Shown: positions 52,380 through 60,481, numbered from the stretch's first letter. The stretch is 64,000 nt of DNA from Spinactinospora alkalitolerans (GCF_013408795.1 NZ_JACCCC010000001.1:6262001-6326000), one strand, 5' to 3'. The notes: generated from the sequence alone by a model not told the origin. Numbers and translations: made by a program.

Positions 52380-53744
52380 ATGGCAGACGCCTCTTACACC
52401 GAAGCCGTGAAGGAAGCCCTGGTCGGCGACCGCGACGCCGAGTTCGTATGGCTGTGCAACTTCGAAGTGGAGCACGAGTGGGCGCGGGGGTTTCCAGGCC
52501 TCCCGTCCGCACAGGCATCGGCCACCGCATCGATCGTTCAGCGCATGGAGGAGTTTGGAGCACTTCTGGCCGCCCCCGGAGATCACCTGCTGCTGGGGTC
52601 GGCCCTCGATCCCGGTTACCGGGCCTACCTCGGCAGGACGGTGTCCCCTCCACCCGGCGAGATCGTCGTCGACGGCGCCGACACCGCCAGGGCCGTGCTC
52701 TCGTCGCCGGCGGCGATCAACCGACTGCGCGCGCTCGCCGACCGGGGCGCCTACCTCATGCCTATGGGGGTCTCCCGGAACGAGGAGGAGATCACCACGG
52801 CGACCGGACTGAAGCTGGCCGCTCCCGACGCGGACACGGCTCAGCGGGTCAACAGCAAGATATACAGCCGAAGACTGGTCGAGGAGCTCGGTCTCCGCGG
52901 CATCCCCGGCCACACCTGCGAAACCGTGGAAGAGCTCCGGAACGCACTGCGGCCGCTCCCGACGCCGGAATCCCCCCTGATCGTCAAGGACGCCTACGGG
53001 ATGTCCGGCAAGGGCCTCCTCGTCCTCGACTCGCCGCGGCGGGCCGAAGGCCTGCTGCGCATGGTCGAACGCCGAGCGCAGCGCACGGGCGACCCGAGTA
53101 TCCATGTCGTCGTCGAGGAGTTCCTGGACAAGCGCTTCGACCTCAACTACCAGTTCACCGTCGACCGCACGGGCCGGGTCCGGCTCGACTTCGTCAAGAG
53201 GGCGCTGACCTCCGGGGGCGTCCACCAAGGGCATGTGATCCCGGCCGGGCTGAGTTGCGGCCACATCGAGGAGATCGGCACCGTCGCCGAGCATCTGGGC
53301 AACCGGCTCTTCGCCGACGGCTTCTTCGGGATCGTCGGCGTGGACGCGCTGCTGAGCGACGACGGCCTCCTCTACCCGGTCCTGGAGATCAACGCCCGGT
53401 TGAACATGTCGAGCTACCAGGGACGGGTCCTGGAAAGGTTCCACCGCCCGCCCGCGGTGGCGCTGGCCAAGCACTACACACTGCGGCTCCGACGCACCGT
53501 CGGATTCGAGGAGGTCCTCCACGAACTCGGGGACCTGGCGGCGCCGCCGACCGGTGGCAGCGGGCTGGTGGTCACGTGCTTCGGGACCCTCAACGCGGCC
53601 CGCGCGGAAATCGAACGCGCCGGCACCCGGGAGGGGCGCCTGTACACGGTGCTGATCGCTCCGGACGACGCCCGGCTCCGGGAACTCGACGGCCGGGTCG
53701 CCGACCGGCTCGGCCGCCTCACGACCAAGGAGGCATCGGTATGA
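52380..53744 (+). CDS. ATP-grasp amino acid:carrier protein ligase (BtrJ-like)
   Basis: 454-aa ATP-grasp enzyme. SPLIVKDAYGMSGKGLLVLD (about 200-219) is the ATP-binding Lys and Gly loop; VVVEEFLDKRFDLNYQFTV and LLYPVLEINARLNMSSYQGR are the second half with Mg-binding Glu and Asn. The order ligase, decarboxylase, ACP matches the BtrJ/BtrK/BtrI set of butirosin synthesis, in which BtrJ links glutamate through its gamma-carboxylate to the carrier. ATG 52380 follows GGGAAG, four bases after the KAS stop; it overlaps the decarboxylase start (ATGA). The substrate amino acid is not certain. Confidence 0.8.
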   Translation: MADASYTEAVKEALVGDRDAEFVWLCNFEVEHEWARGFPGLPSAQASATASIVQRMEEFGALLAAPGDHLLLGSALDPGYRAYLGRTVSPPPGEIVVDGADTARAVLSSPAAINRLRALADRGAYLMPMGVSRNEEEITTATGLKLAAPDADTAQRVNSKIYSRRLVEELGLRGIPGHTCETVEELRNALRPLPTPESPLIVKDAYGMSGKGLLVLDSPRRAEGLLRMVERRAQRTGDPSIHVVVEEFLDKRFDLNYQFTVDRTGRVRLDFVKRALTSGGVHQGHVIPAGLSCGHIEEIGTVAEHLGNRLFADGFFGIVGVDALLSDDGLLYPVLEINARLNMSSYQGRVLERFHRPPAVALAKHYTLRLRRTVGFEEVLHELGDLAAPPTGGSGLVVTCFGTLNAARAEIERAGTREGRLYTVLIAPDDARLRELDGRVADRLGRLTTKEASV

Positions 53745-55063
53745 GCGACGGCGAGTGGCGGGTTCAGGGCGTCTCCGCCTCCGAACTCGCCCGAGAGTTC
53801 GGCACCCCTCTCTTCGTCTACGACTCGGAGGTACTGAAAGCGAGCTACGCGGGCCTGCGCGAACGCCTGCATCCGGCCGTCGACGTACTTCTGTCGCTGA
53901 AGGCCAACCCGAACGTCAGCGTCTGCTCCTACCTGGGGTCCCTCGGAGCGGGGGCGGAAGTCTCCTCGCTGACGGAACTCAACACCGCGCAGTGGGCGGG
54001 CATCCCTCCCGAGCGGACCATCTTCCTCGGCCCGGGAAAGACCCGCCGGGAACTCGAGGCATGCGTCTCCGGCGACCTCCACGCCACGGTGTGCGAGTCC
54101 CTTGAGGAGCTCCTCGTCCTCGAGCGGATCGCCCGGGAGGCCGGCGTCGACGACGTGCCCGTCCTGCTCAGGATCAACCCGGACTTCCACACCAAGGGCT
54201 CGGGACTGGCGATGGGCGGTAAACCCAGGCAGTTCGGCACTGACGTGGAGGTCCTGCGCGGCGCTTCGGGCATGCTGGCCGGACTGCGCCGGGTACGGGT
54301 GCTGGGGTTCCACGTCTACATGGGGACGCGCTTCCTCAAGCACGAGGATCTCGTGCACAACACCGAGCAGATCCTCAGGATCGTCTCGGAGCTCGCGGTG
54401 GAGACGGGGACCTCCCTGGAGACCGTGGACTTCGGGGGCGGGTTCGGCATCGCCTACTTCGACAATGAGAAGGACCTCGACATCGACCTCCTCGTGGCGG
54501 GGATCAACGATGTCGTGCGGTCCTTTCTCAGGGACCACCCCGGGTGCCGGCTCATCACCGAGCTCGGCCGCTACCTGACCGCCCTGTGCGGCACCTACAT
54601 GGTCAGCGCGCTCTATGTGAAGCAGTCCATGGGCGAGCACTTCGTGGTGACCGACGGAGGGACCAACCACCACATGGCGGCGGTCGGAGTGGGCAGCTTC
54701 GTCAAACGCAACTTTCCGATGCGGTCGCTCAGCCGCGGCCGGGACGGCGGAAGCCGGGAGTACACCGTCACCGGACCGCTGTGCACGCCCAACGACGTGC
54801 TGGGCAGACGGGTCCTCCTACCCGCCGTGGAGCCCGGGGACCTGCTCGGTGTCGAGAGGTCGGGCGCCTACGGCCCCACCGCCTCCCCAGGATTGTTCCT
54901 GAGCCACGGCTACCCGAGCGAGGTCCTGGTGCACAACGGGGTTCCGCACCTGGTGCGCACCCGCGACCGCAGCACCGACCTGCTCGTCAAGCAGAGACTG
55001 ATCGATTTCACCGCCGACCCCGAGCAGACGTACGAGTACCGGGAACAGGAGCTTCGCAAATGA
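53741..55063 (+). CDS. PLP-dependent decarboxylase acting on a carrier-bound amino acid (BtrK-like)
   Basis: 440-aa fold-type III decarboxylase of the diaminopimelate/ornithine family. Lys54 in LSLKANPN forms the PLP aldimine; DFGGGFGIAYFD binds the cofactor phosphate; TGPLCTPNDVLG supplies the Cys and Asp of the second active-site half, and RSGAYGPTASPG closes the site. Next to an ATP-grasp ligase and ACP, it probably decarboxylates the aminoacyl-ACP2, for example gamma-glutamyl to 4-aminobutyryl. AAGGAGG precedes the ATG. Confidence 0.86.
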   Translation: MSDGEWRVQGVSASELAREFGTPLFVYDSEVLKASYAGLRERLHPAVDVLLSLKANPNVSVCSYLGSLGAGAEVSSLTELNTAQWAGIPPERTIFLGPGKTRRELEACVSGDLHATVCESLEELLVLERIAREAGVDDVPVLLRINPDFHTKGSGLAMGGKPRQFGTDVEVLRGASGMLAGLRRVRVLGFHVYMGTRFLKHEDLVHNTEQILRIVSELAVETGTSLETVDFGGGFGIAYFDNEKDLDIDLLVAGINDVVRSFLRDHPGCRLITELGRYLTALCGTYMVSALYVKQSMGEHFVVTDGGTNHHMAAVGVGSFVKRNFPMRSLSRGRDGGSREYTVTGPLCTPNDVLGRRVLLPAVEPGDLLGVERSGAYGPTASPGLFLSHGYPSEVLVHNGVPHLVRTRDRSTDLLVKQRLIDFTADPEQTYEYREQELRK

Positions 55064-55332
55064 GCCGCCAGGAGATCATCACCGCCATCACGGCCGCATT
55101 GAGCTCGGTCCTCGAAAGAGAGGTGGAGGGCACGACCGAGGAGACCCGCCTGTTCGACGAGCTGCACCTGGACTCCACCTCCGTTCTGGAGCTGCTGATG
55201 TCCATCGAGGACGGCACGGGGATCGAGGTGGACCCTGAGAACCTGGACATGAACGACTTCGCGTCGGTGGGAACGCTCGCCACCTACCTGCAGTCGCAGG
55301 AAGCGGCGCCCACCGGCGCCGAGCAGGTGTGA
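55060..55332 (+). CDS. Acyl carrier protein 2
   Basis: 90-aa carrier protein with Ser39 in LHLDSTSVLELL as the phosphopantetheine site. It overlaps the decarboxylase stop by four bases, so it is made in step with that enzyme; it is the expected BtrI counterpart. Its sequence is clearly different from ACP1 (acidic helix III, longer C-terminal tail), in line with separate loading enzymes. Confidence 0.88.
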   Translation: MSRQEIITAITAALSSVLEREVEGTTEETRLFDELHLDSTSVLELLMSIEDGTGIEVDPENLDMNDFASVGTLATYLQSQEAAPTGAEQV

Positions 55333-55333
55333 A

Positions 55334-56152
55334 ATGGGGACGACACCCGTACTGCGGTCCGCCTCAGCGGTGGTCTCCCCGGAGAGCGCGCCGCCCTCCG
55401 ACGACACCGCGCTGCTCGAGTACTACCGCGATCTCGTCGAGCCCTTCGGCGGAGTCGTCGACGAGGAAGGCGTTCGCGCCGGAACCCGCGTCGCCCATAG
55501 TGATCTCGTCGATCATCTCGTCGGCCCGCAGGACCGGGAGAGGGCCCCCGGGCTGATCGTCCTCACCCATGCGCTGCCCGACCTGCATCCGTTCACGGCC
55601 GTTGCCCCCTACCTGAACATGCTGCTCGGTGGCACGGCGAGCAGCTTCGGGATCTCCCAGCAAGGGATTTCGGCCCCCTTCACCGCGTTGCGCGTGGTCA
55701 GCGCCTTCCAGCGCGCCGGGCGCTGTGACAGGGCCGTCGTGGCGGTTCTCGAACAGAGCACGCTGCCGACACCGCATCCGGGCGTTCCGGCCGACGGCCT
55801 CATCGACTCCGGGGTACTGCTCGAATTCGGTGCGGGCGAGGGGCCGGGCCTGAACGGCGTGGAGGCGGTCGGCCCGCCCCACTCGCCCGCGTCGAGGCTG
55901 TACGGGATCGCCGCGGCCGACCCGGAGGGCACGCTGCTGGTCGTCGGCCCCTCAGTCGGTGCGGAGGGGGTCGCCGACGCGGCCGGGTGCCATCGAGCCC
56001 GCTCGGACACCTACTGCACCGGTGTCTGGCTGGCCCTCGCCCAGGAGTGGCGATCCTGGGCCGAGCGGTACCGCCGGATCGTGCTGTGCGACACCGACCC
56101 CGTCTCGGGGCGCAGCCACCTCGCGGTGTTCGACTCCCCGGCCCGGAACTGA
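55334..56152 (+). CDS. KAS-like protein lacking the active-site cysteine
   Basis: 272-aa protein with the thiolase-type pattern but no catalytic residues. GISQQGISAPFTALRVVSAF (about 106-125) aligns with ALNQQACVSSMGAIDVVAEL of the neighbouring KAS III; Ile112 stands where that enzyme has its Cys. The C-terminal His-Asn loop is also absent and the protein is about 50 residues shorter. A structural partner role like PqsB or a chain-length factor is the simplest reading. Starts one base after the ACP2 stop. Confidence 0.72.
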   Translation: MGTTPVLRSASAVVSPESAPPSDDTALLEYYRDLVEPFGGVVDEEGVRAGTRVAHSDLVDHLVGPQDRERAPGLIVLTHALPDLHPFTAVAPYLNMLLGGTASSFGISQQGISAPFTALRVVSAFQRAGRCDRAVVAVLEQSTLPTPHPGVPADGLIDSGVLLEFGAGEGPGLNGVEAVGPPHSPASRLYGIAAADPEGTLLVVGPSVGAEGVADAAGCHRARSDTYCTGVWLALAQEWRSWAERYRRIVLCDTDPVSGRSHLAVFDSPARN

Positions 56153-56160
56153 ACGGCCGC

Positions 56161-56640
56161 GTGCGGGTCGGGGTCGATGTGCTGTGCGTCGGTGAGCTGG
56201 ACGGGCTGTTCGAACGTCCGTGGTTTCGCCGGTACGCCTACTCCGCGGAGGAACTGGCCGCCGCCGGGGCGTGGGGCCGGGAGCGCGCCCGTGAGTTCCT
56301 CACCGGCCGCTTCGCCTGCAAGGAGGCCGTGGTGAAGGTACTGCGCTGCGGCTTCTCCGGCGGCGTGGTCCCCAACCAGGTGTCGGTGCTGCGCGACACG
56401 GCCGGCGCTCCGGAGGTCCGGCTGACCGGACACGCCGCCGAGCGCGCCCGGGCCGTCGGGGTCGCGGAGGTCACCGTCTCCATCGCGCACAAACGCGGAC
56501 TGGTCATCGCCGTCGCCGTCGGCCTACCCGCGCGCGCCTCGGGACGGTCGACGGCGCGTCCCGGTGCCGACCCCGCGGCACTCGCCACCGGAATCACCGG
56601 CCGTCTGGACGAACACACATGGAAGCAGAGGAGAGCCTGA
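56161..56640 (+). CDS. AcpS-type phosphopantetheinyl transferase 2
   Basis: 159-aa second PPTase of the operon: VRVGVDVLCVGEL with the metal Asp, then TGRFACKEAVVKVL, and VTVSIAHKRGLVIAVAVG. It has a Ser/Arg/Ala-rich C-terminal tail of about 35 residues not seen in PPTase 1. GTG 56161 is the best start at the edge of the domain, eight bases after the KAS-like stop. It probably serves ACP2. Confidence 0.83.
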   Translation: MRVGVDVLCVGELDGLFERPWFRRYAYSAEELAAAGAWGRERAREFLTGRFACKEAVVKVLRCGFSGGVVPNQVSVLRDTAGAPEVRLTGHAAERARAVGVAEVTVSIAHKRGLVIAVAVGLPARASGRSTARPGADPAALATGITGRLDEHTWKQRRA

Positions 56641-56717
56641 TGAGACCACACGTCGGCGCGGCCCGCCGCGCCGTGGAACCGATCCGGCAGAGCCGCGGAG
56701 AAGGAGGGCGGCGATGA
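56640..56717 (+). CDS. Possible 25-codon coupling peptide
   Basis: ATG 56640 overlaps the PPTase 2 stop and the frame runs to a TGA at 56715-56717 overlapping the thioesterase ATG. The basic peptide (MRPHVGAARRAVEPIRQSRG, then EGGRR) has no homology; it may only pass ribosomes between the two genes. AAGGAGG for the thioesterase lies inside it. Confidence 0.3.
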   Translation: MRPHVGAARRAVEPIRQSRGEGGRR

Positions 56718-57472
56718 CACGGCCGCACGTCCGGAGAACGGAGGATTGGGTGCGTGCCCTTGAGCCGTCGCCGCAGGCCGCGTCCCGGGTGCTGGTCTGC
56801 CCGCACGCGGGCGCGTCCGCCGGTGCGTTCACCGCATTGGCCGGCGGACTCGCCCCCGGCGTCGAACTCCTTGCCGTCCAGTACCCGGGCCGACAGGACC
56901 GGAGGAGCGAACCGGCGGTCCGCGACGTGTCAGTGCTCGCCGAACGGATCGCGGACGAGGTGCGGCCCTGGACCGATCGGCCGATGGCCGTCCTCGGCCA
57001 CAGCATGGGTGCGGCGGTGGCTTTCGAGGTGACCCGCAGGCTGGAGGACGACGGCACGGCCCCCGTCCGGCTGTTCGTCTCCGGCAGGCGCGCCCCGGGG
57101 GCCGGGCTGGGGCTGCCGCCCCCCGAGAGCGACGACGACATCGTCGCCGAACTGCGCAGGACCGACGCCGTCCCGCGGAAGCTGCTGGAGCGCGCCGCCT
57201 ACCGGGAGTCGATCCTTTCGGTGCTCCGCCACGACTTCCATGCGAACGCGACCTACCGGTGCCCGACCGGAACACGGGTGCTCTCGCCCATCACCTTCCT
57301 GCTGTCCGACGAGGACCCCTACGTCGACGGTGAGGGCGCGCAGGGGTGGGCGGACCACACCGAGTCGGACTTGGACGTCGTGCGGTTCCCCGGTGGCCAC
57401 GATTTCCTCCTCACGTCATCCGACGCCGTGATCAGCGAGGTCAGGGCGGGTCTCTCACGCCCCGTCCGCTGA
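56714..57472 (+). CDS. Type II thioesterase
   Basis: 252-aa alpha/beta hydrolase that clears misloaded carrier proteins or releases the product. LVCPHAGASAGAF begins the fold, AVLGHSMGAAVAFE is the nucleophile elbow, and the Asp (LLSDEDPYVDG) and His (FPGGHDFLL) complete the triad. AAGGAGG is nine bases upstream of the ATG. It is the last gene of the core operon. Confidence 0.9.
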   Translation: MTRPHVRRTEDWVRALEPSPQAASRVLVCPHAGASAGAFTALAGGLAPGVELLAVQYPGRQDRRSEPAVRDVSVLAERIADEVRPWTDRPMAVLGHSMGAAVAFEVTRRLEDDGTAPVRLFVSGRRAPGAGLGLPPPESDDDIVAELRRTDAVPRKLLERAAYRESILSVLRHDFHANATYRCPTGTRVLSPITFLLSDEDPYVDGEGAQGWADHTESDLDVVRFPGGHDFLLTSSDAVISEVRAGLSRPVR

Positions 57473-57664
57473 GGATGCGTGGAGGTAGCGCGGTACGGTG
57501 ACAGGCCTCCCGCCGGTCCCGCGGTGACGGGCTCCGGATCGGCGGGGGCGCGGGGAGCCGCCGCGAGGAGGCCGGGGCGCCTTCCACGCCACCGGCGGTG
57601 AGCGTGCGCCGCACCGGTCCTCACCCGGGCGGGCGGAGCGCCGACCGTGCCGGGCCGGCCGGGG

Positions 57665-58327
57665 TCAGGATCCCGGCCGGCCCGGATCCCGGTCCCCGAT
57701 GCCCTCCAACCTCCGCCGCAGCGCCCGGACCTCGAGCTCCAGTTCCCGGTTCTCCCTCTTCAAGGCCTGCATCCTCTCGGCCACGGGGGCCAGGTCCCTC
57801 TCGGTGAACCGCCGTGGGATGTGCTGGGTACAGTTCCAGCTGTAGGCCTCGACGCTGACGATCACGACCCGCTCGACGCGGCCGTCGGTGCGCCTGGAAT
57901 CCACACGTCGCCGCAGCTCGAGGTCCGCGTCCAGGTCCTGCGTACAGGCGTGGCCGAAGACCTTGAGCCGTGCTTGGGCCGGATAGTCCATGAAGAACAG
58001 CGCAGTCCGGTCGCTGGCGCTGATGTTCCCGTTGCTGATGTACTGGCGGTTGCCGCGCACATCCGCGTAGGCGATCGTGCGCTCGTCGATGACGTGCACG
58101 AACCCGGACGGCCCTCCTCGGAACTGCACGTAGGGCCAGCCCGTCTCGCCCACGGTCGCGATGTAGAAGCCGTCGCGGCCGGTGATGAACTCGGCCTCAT
58201 CGGGGCCGAGCGCGTCGGGGCCGTCGTCGCCCCCGTCCGCCAGGCGCCCGCCTGCCCGGCGGCTCCCCTGCTCCTCCTGAAACCGCCGCACGGATTCCGT
58301 GAACGCGACCTGAGCGTAGCGTCTCAT
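57665..58327 (-). CDS. Pyridoxamine 5'-phosphate oxidase-like flavin protein
   Basis: 220-aa protein with a split-barrel flavin fold (FITGRDGFYIATVGETGWPYVQ, then TIAYADVRGNRQYISNGNIS and RTALFFMDYP). The last 50 residues form a coiled coil (ERMQALKRENRELELEVRALRRRLEG). Such proteins often detoxify reactive compounds with FMN or F420. The start overlaps the TetR stop by four bases, so it is the second gene of a TetR-led operon and may respond to the same ligand. It is convergent with the biosynthetic operon. Confidence 0.8.
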   Translation of the reverse strand: MRRYAQVAFTESVRRFQEEQGSRRAGGRLADGGDDGPDALGPDEAEFITGRDGFYIATVGETGWPYVQFRGGPSGFVHVIDERTIAYADVRGNRQYISNGNISASDRTALFFMDYPAQARLKVFGHACTQDLDADLELRRRVDSRRTDGRVERVVIVSVEAYSWNCTQHIPRRFTERDLAPVAERMQALKRENRELELEVRALRRRLEGIGDRDPGRPGS

Positions 58328-58899
58328 CCGACCTTCGCCCCTCTGCTTCCCTCGCGGGGTCGATCAAGCAGGCTCTGCGCCATGGCCCTGGCGTGCTGCG
58401 CCGCGGCCGAACCCTGCTCGCGGAGCGCGGTCACTGTGGCCCCGTCAATGAGCAGCATGAAGCGCTCGGCGATCCTCTGGTGGTCCTCGTGGCCCGCCTC
58501 GGCCAGCAGACCGTCCAGATAGGCGATCACGGACCGCTTGTGCTCGGCCGCCACCCGGAACGCGGGGGAGTCCGGGTCGGCCGCCTCCACCATCGCATTG
58601 ACGGAGGCGCAGCCGCGGAAGTCCGGGGAGGCGAACTGCTCGCCCAACGCGTCGAAGGCGGCGAGCGGGTCCCCGCCCTGTGCCGTCACGACCTCCTCCA
58701 GCCAGGCGCGCCAGCGCGTGTCGTACCTCTTGAGGATCGCGACCACCAGCTCCTCCTTGCCGGCGAAGTGGCGGTAGAAGGAGGCCCGACCCACACCGGA
58801 GACGGACAGCAGCCGGTCCACCCCGACGGCCTGGATCCCCTCCCTGTAGAAGAGGTCTTCGGCGGCGGACATCAGACGCTCTCGAGCGTGAGTCGGCAT
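58324..58899 (-). CDS. TetR family regulator, probable controller of the exporter
   Basis: 191-aa repressor. Residues 5-55 are the DNA-binding domain (RLMSAAEDLFYREGIQAVGV, then SVSGVGRASFYRHFAGKEEL). The C-terminal domain is of the YcdC/TetR_C_11 kind. ACGGTACC half-sites stand both upstream of this gene and in the 26-bp palindrome of the MFS gene 12.9 kb away, so control of both is proposed. It is co-transcribed with the flavin-protein gene. Confidence 0.82.
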   Translation of the reverse strand: MPTHARERLMSAAEDLFYREGIQAVGVDRLLSVSGVGRASFYRHFAGKEELVVAILKRYDTRWRAWLEEVVTAQGGDPLAAFDALGEQFASPDFRGCASVNAMVEAADPDSPAFRVAAEHKRSVIAYLDGLLAEAGHEDHQRIAERFMLLIDGATVTALREQGSAAAQHARAMAQSLLDRPREGSRGAKVG

Positions 58900-58927
58900 A
58901 CCGTCAGGTTAACAACCCGGCGACCAC

Positions 58928-58950
58928 AACGGAACCGTCCGGTACCGTTT
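58928..58950. promoter_or_regulatory. TetR operator candidate
   Basis: AACGGAACCG-TC-CGGTACCGTTT is an imperfect inverted repeat (one mismatch in the arms) 28 bp upstream of the TetR start codon. The right arm, read in reverse, is AAACGGTACCG, close to the AAGACGGTACCG arm at 45955. Confidence 0.6.
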
Positions 58951-59004
58951 AATCGGTTCTCCGCCGGCGCCCGCACCCGCGGGTGCCCGCGCGAGTGCGC
59001 GGTG

Positions 59005-60258
59005 CTACGCCGGTGCTGCGGGGAAGTAGTGGTCGATGAGGGGGTTGCGGAACTTGCCCGCCGGGTCGAACCGGCGCAGCAGCCGGCGGAAGTCGTCCCA
59101 GCGCTCGTAGGAGGCGCGCAGCGTCTCCGGGGCGGTGGTGGAGAGCTTGCCCCAGTGGGGGCGGGCGTCGAAGGGGGCAAGTGCCTCCTCGATGCGCGTC
59201 AGCACGGGCGCGACGGCGGCGGCGTCGGCGATCCAGGTGAAGTGGAAGGCGACGCTGTCCCGGCCGTGGCTGGGGCTGAGCCAGTCGGAGTCGGCGGCCA
59301 CGGTGCGGATCTCCGACACCTGGAGCACGGGCGAGACCTCCGGCCCGATCTCCCTGAGCGCCTTCACGGCCTGGGCGGCGTCGGCGCGGGCGACGAAGTA
59401 CTCCGACTGCAGCTCGGCGCCCGCGCTGGGCAGGAACCCGGCGCGGAAGTGCGGGAGCCGCTCGTCCCACGGCCCGGCCGCGCCCATCTGGTCGGTGGTG
59501 TTGGCGGTGGGCATCCCCTCGATCGGGTGGCGGGCGCCGTCGGCGGGCCGGGCGCCGGTCCAGGCGAGATCGGGCAGCGGGTCGCCGACGCGGCGCTTCA
59601 CCCACGTCCGGATCCTGTCCGCCCAGTCGGTGAAGACGCTGACGCTGTAGGCGGCGGCGAAGACGTCGTCGAAGCGCTCGGTGAGCGCGGACCAGGCAAG
59701 CCCTTCGTGGACGTGCTGCTCGACCTCGAACGCCGGGCACAGGTCGAGGGTGAGGGCCGTGGCGACGCCGAGGGCGCCGAGCGAGGTGACGGCTCCCTCG
59801 AACCCCTCGGAGCCGCGCGAGAGGACGACGGGCGTGCCGTCGGCGGTGACGAGCTCGATGGAGCTGACGGCCGCGGCCAGCGTGCCGACGGAGTCGCCCG
59901 AGCCGTGGGTGCCGGTGGCGCACGCCCCGGCAAGGGTGAAGTGCGGCGTCGACGGCAGGCTCGGCAGGGCCAGCCCGTGCCGCCGCAGCGCCGCGCAGAG
60001 GGCGTCGAGCCGCACGCCGGCGCCGACCCGGGCCGATGCGCGGTCGGCGTCGACCTCGGCGACGGCGGGCATCCGATCCAGGGTGACCAGTGCGCCCGTG
60101 GTGTCGGCGATCCGGTTGAACGAGTGGCCGGTGCCCAGCGCGCGCACCCGGTCGTTCCCGGCGACGACCTCCCGGAGCTCGGCGATCGACGCCGGGCTGT
60201 GCAGGCTGCGCGCCGCGAACTCGACGTTGCCCGCCCAGTTCGTCGCGTGTGCGGCCAT
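59005..60258 (-). CDS. FAD-linked alditol/aldonolactone oxidase
   Basis: Flavoprotein of 417 aa in the VAO family, like xylitol/alditol oxidase. RALGTGHSFNRIADT holds the His that attaches FAD covalently; GACATGTHGSG and LGALGVATALTL are further FAD-binding parts. The substrate domain has the C-terminal PHWGKLSTTAPETL and FDPAGKFRNPL motifs of the ALO clan. The expected reaction is O2-dependent oxidation of a polyol or aldonolactone, giving hydrogen peroxide. No signal peptide. It stands outside the cluster by orientation. Confidence 0.87.
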   Translation of the reverse strand: MAAHATNWAGNVEFAARSLHSPASIAELREVVAGNDRVRALGTGHSFNRIADTTGALVTLDRMPAVAEVDADRASARVGAGVRLDALCAALRRHGLALPSLPSTPHFTLAGACATGTHGSGDSVGTLAAAVSSIELVTADGTPVVLSRGSEGFEGAVTSLGALGVATALTLDLCPAFEVEQHVHEGLAWSALTERFDDVFAAAYSVSVFTDWADRIRTWVKRRVGDPLPDLAWTGARPADGARHPIEGMPTANTTDQMGAAGPWDERLPHFRAGFLPSAGAELQSEYFVARADAAQAVKALREIGPEVSPVLQVSEIRTVAADSDWLSPSHGRDSVAFHFTWIADAAAVAPVLTRIEEALAPFDARPHWGKLSTTAPETLRASYERWDDFRRLLRRFDPAGKFRNPLIDHYFPAAPA

Positions 60259-60277
60259 CGGTGTTCCTTTCTCCGCC

Positions 60278-60481
60278 CTACAGGCGTCCGTGCTTCACGT
60301 CATCGAGGAACGCACGCCACTCGGCCGCGTCGAACGCGAGATGCCCGAGCCCCCGGTTCTGTGAGTCCCGGACGGCCGAGCCCACGGGGGTGTCGGCGAC
60401 CTCGACGCAGTTCTGCGTCACTGACCCGCTGTAGCCCGACTTGCGAAACCGCAGGTCGTCGTTCGGAGACAGGTCGGTCAT
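60278..60481 (-). CDS. DUF397 protein
   Basis: 67-aa small protein. LRFRKSGYSGSVTQNCVEVAD and AVRDSQNRGLGHLAFDAAEWRAF are the DUF397 signatures. These proteins pair with XRE/DUF5753 regulators in actinomycetes and affect development or antibiotic production, possibly as toxin-antitoxin-like partners. It is separated from the regulator at 61245 by a second DUF397 gene and a DUF421 fragment. Confidence 0.85.
   Translation of the reverse strand: MTDLSPNDDLRFRKSGYSGSVTQNCVEVADTPVGSAVRDSQNRGLGHLAFDAAEWRAFLDDVKHGRL

Noticed and set aside
48055-57472. Assignment of the cluster to a specific known product such as enteromycin or an aminoglycoside side chain
   Set aside because: Single enzymes would fit, but no complete known pathway matches the gene set, and substrate specificities cannot be read from the sequence.
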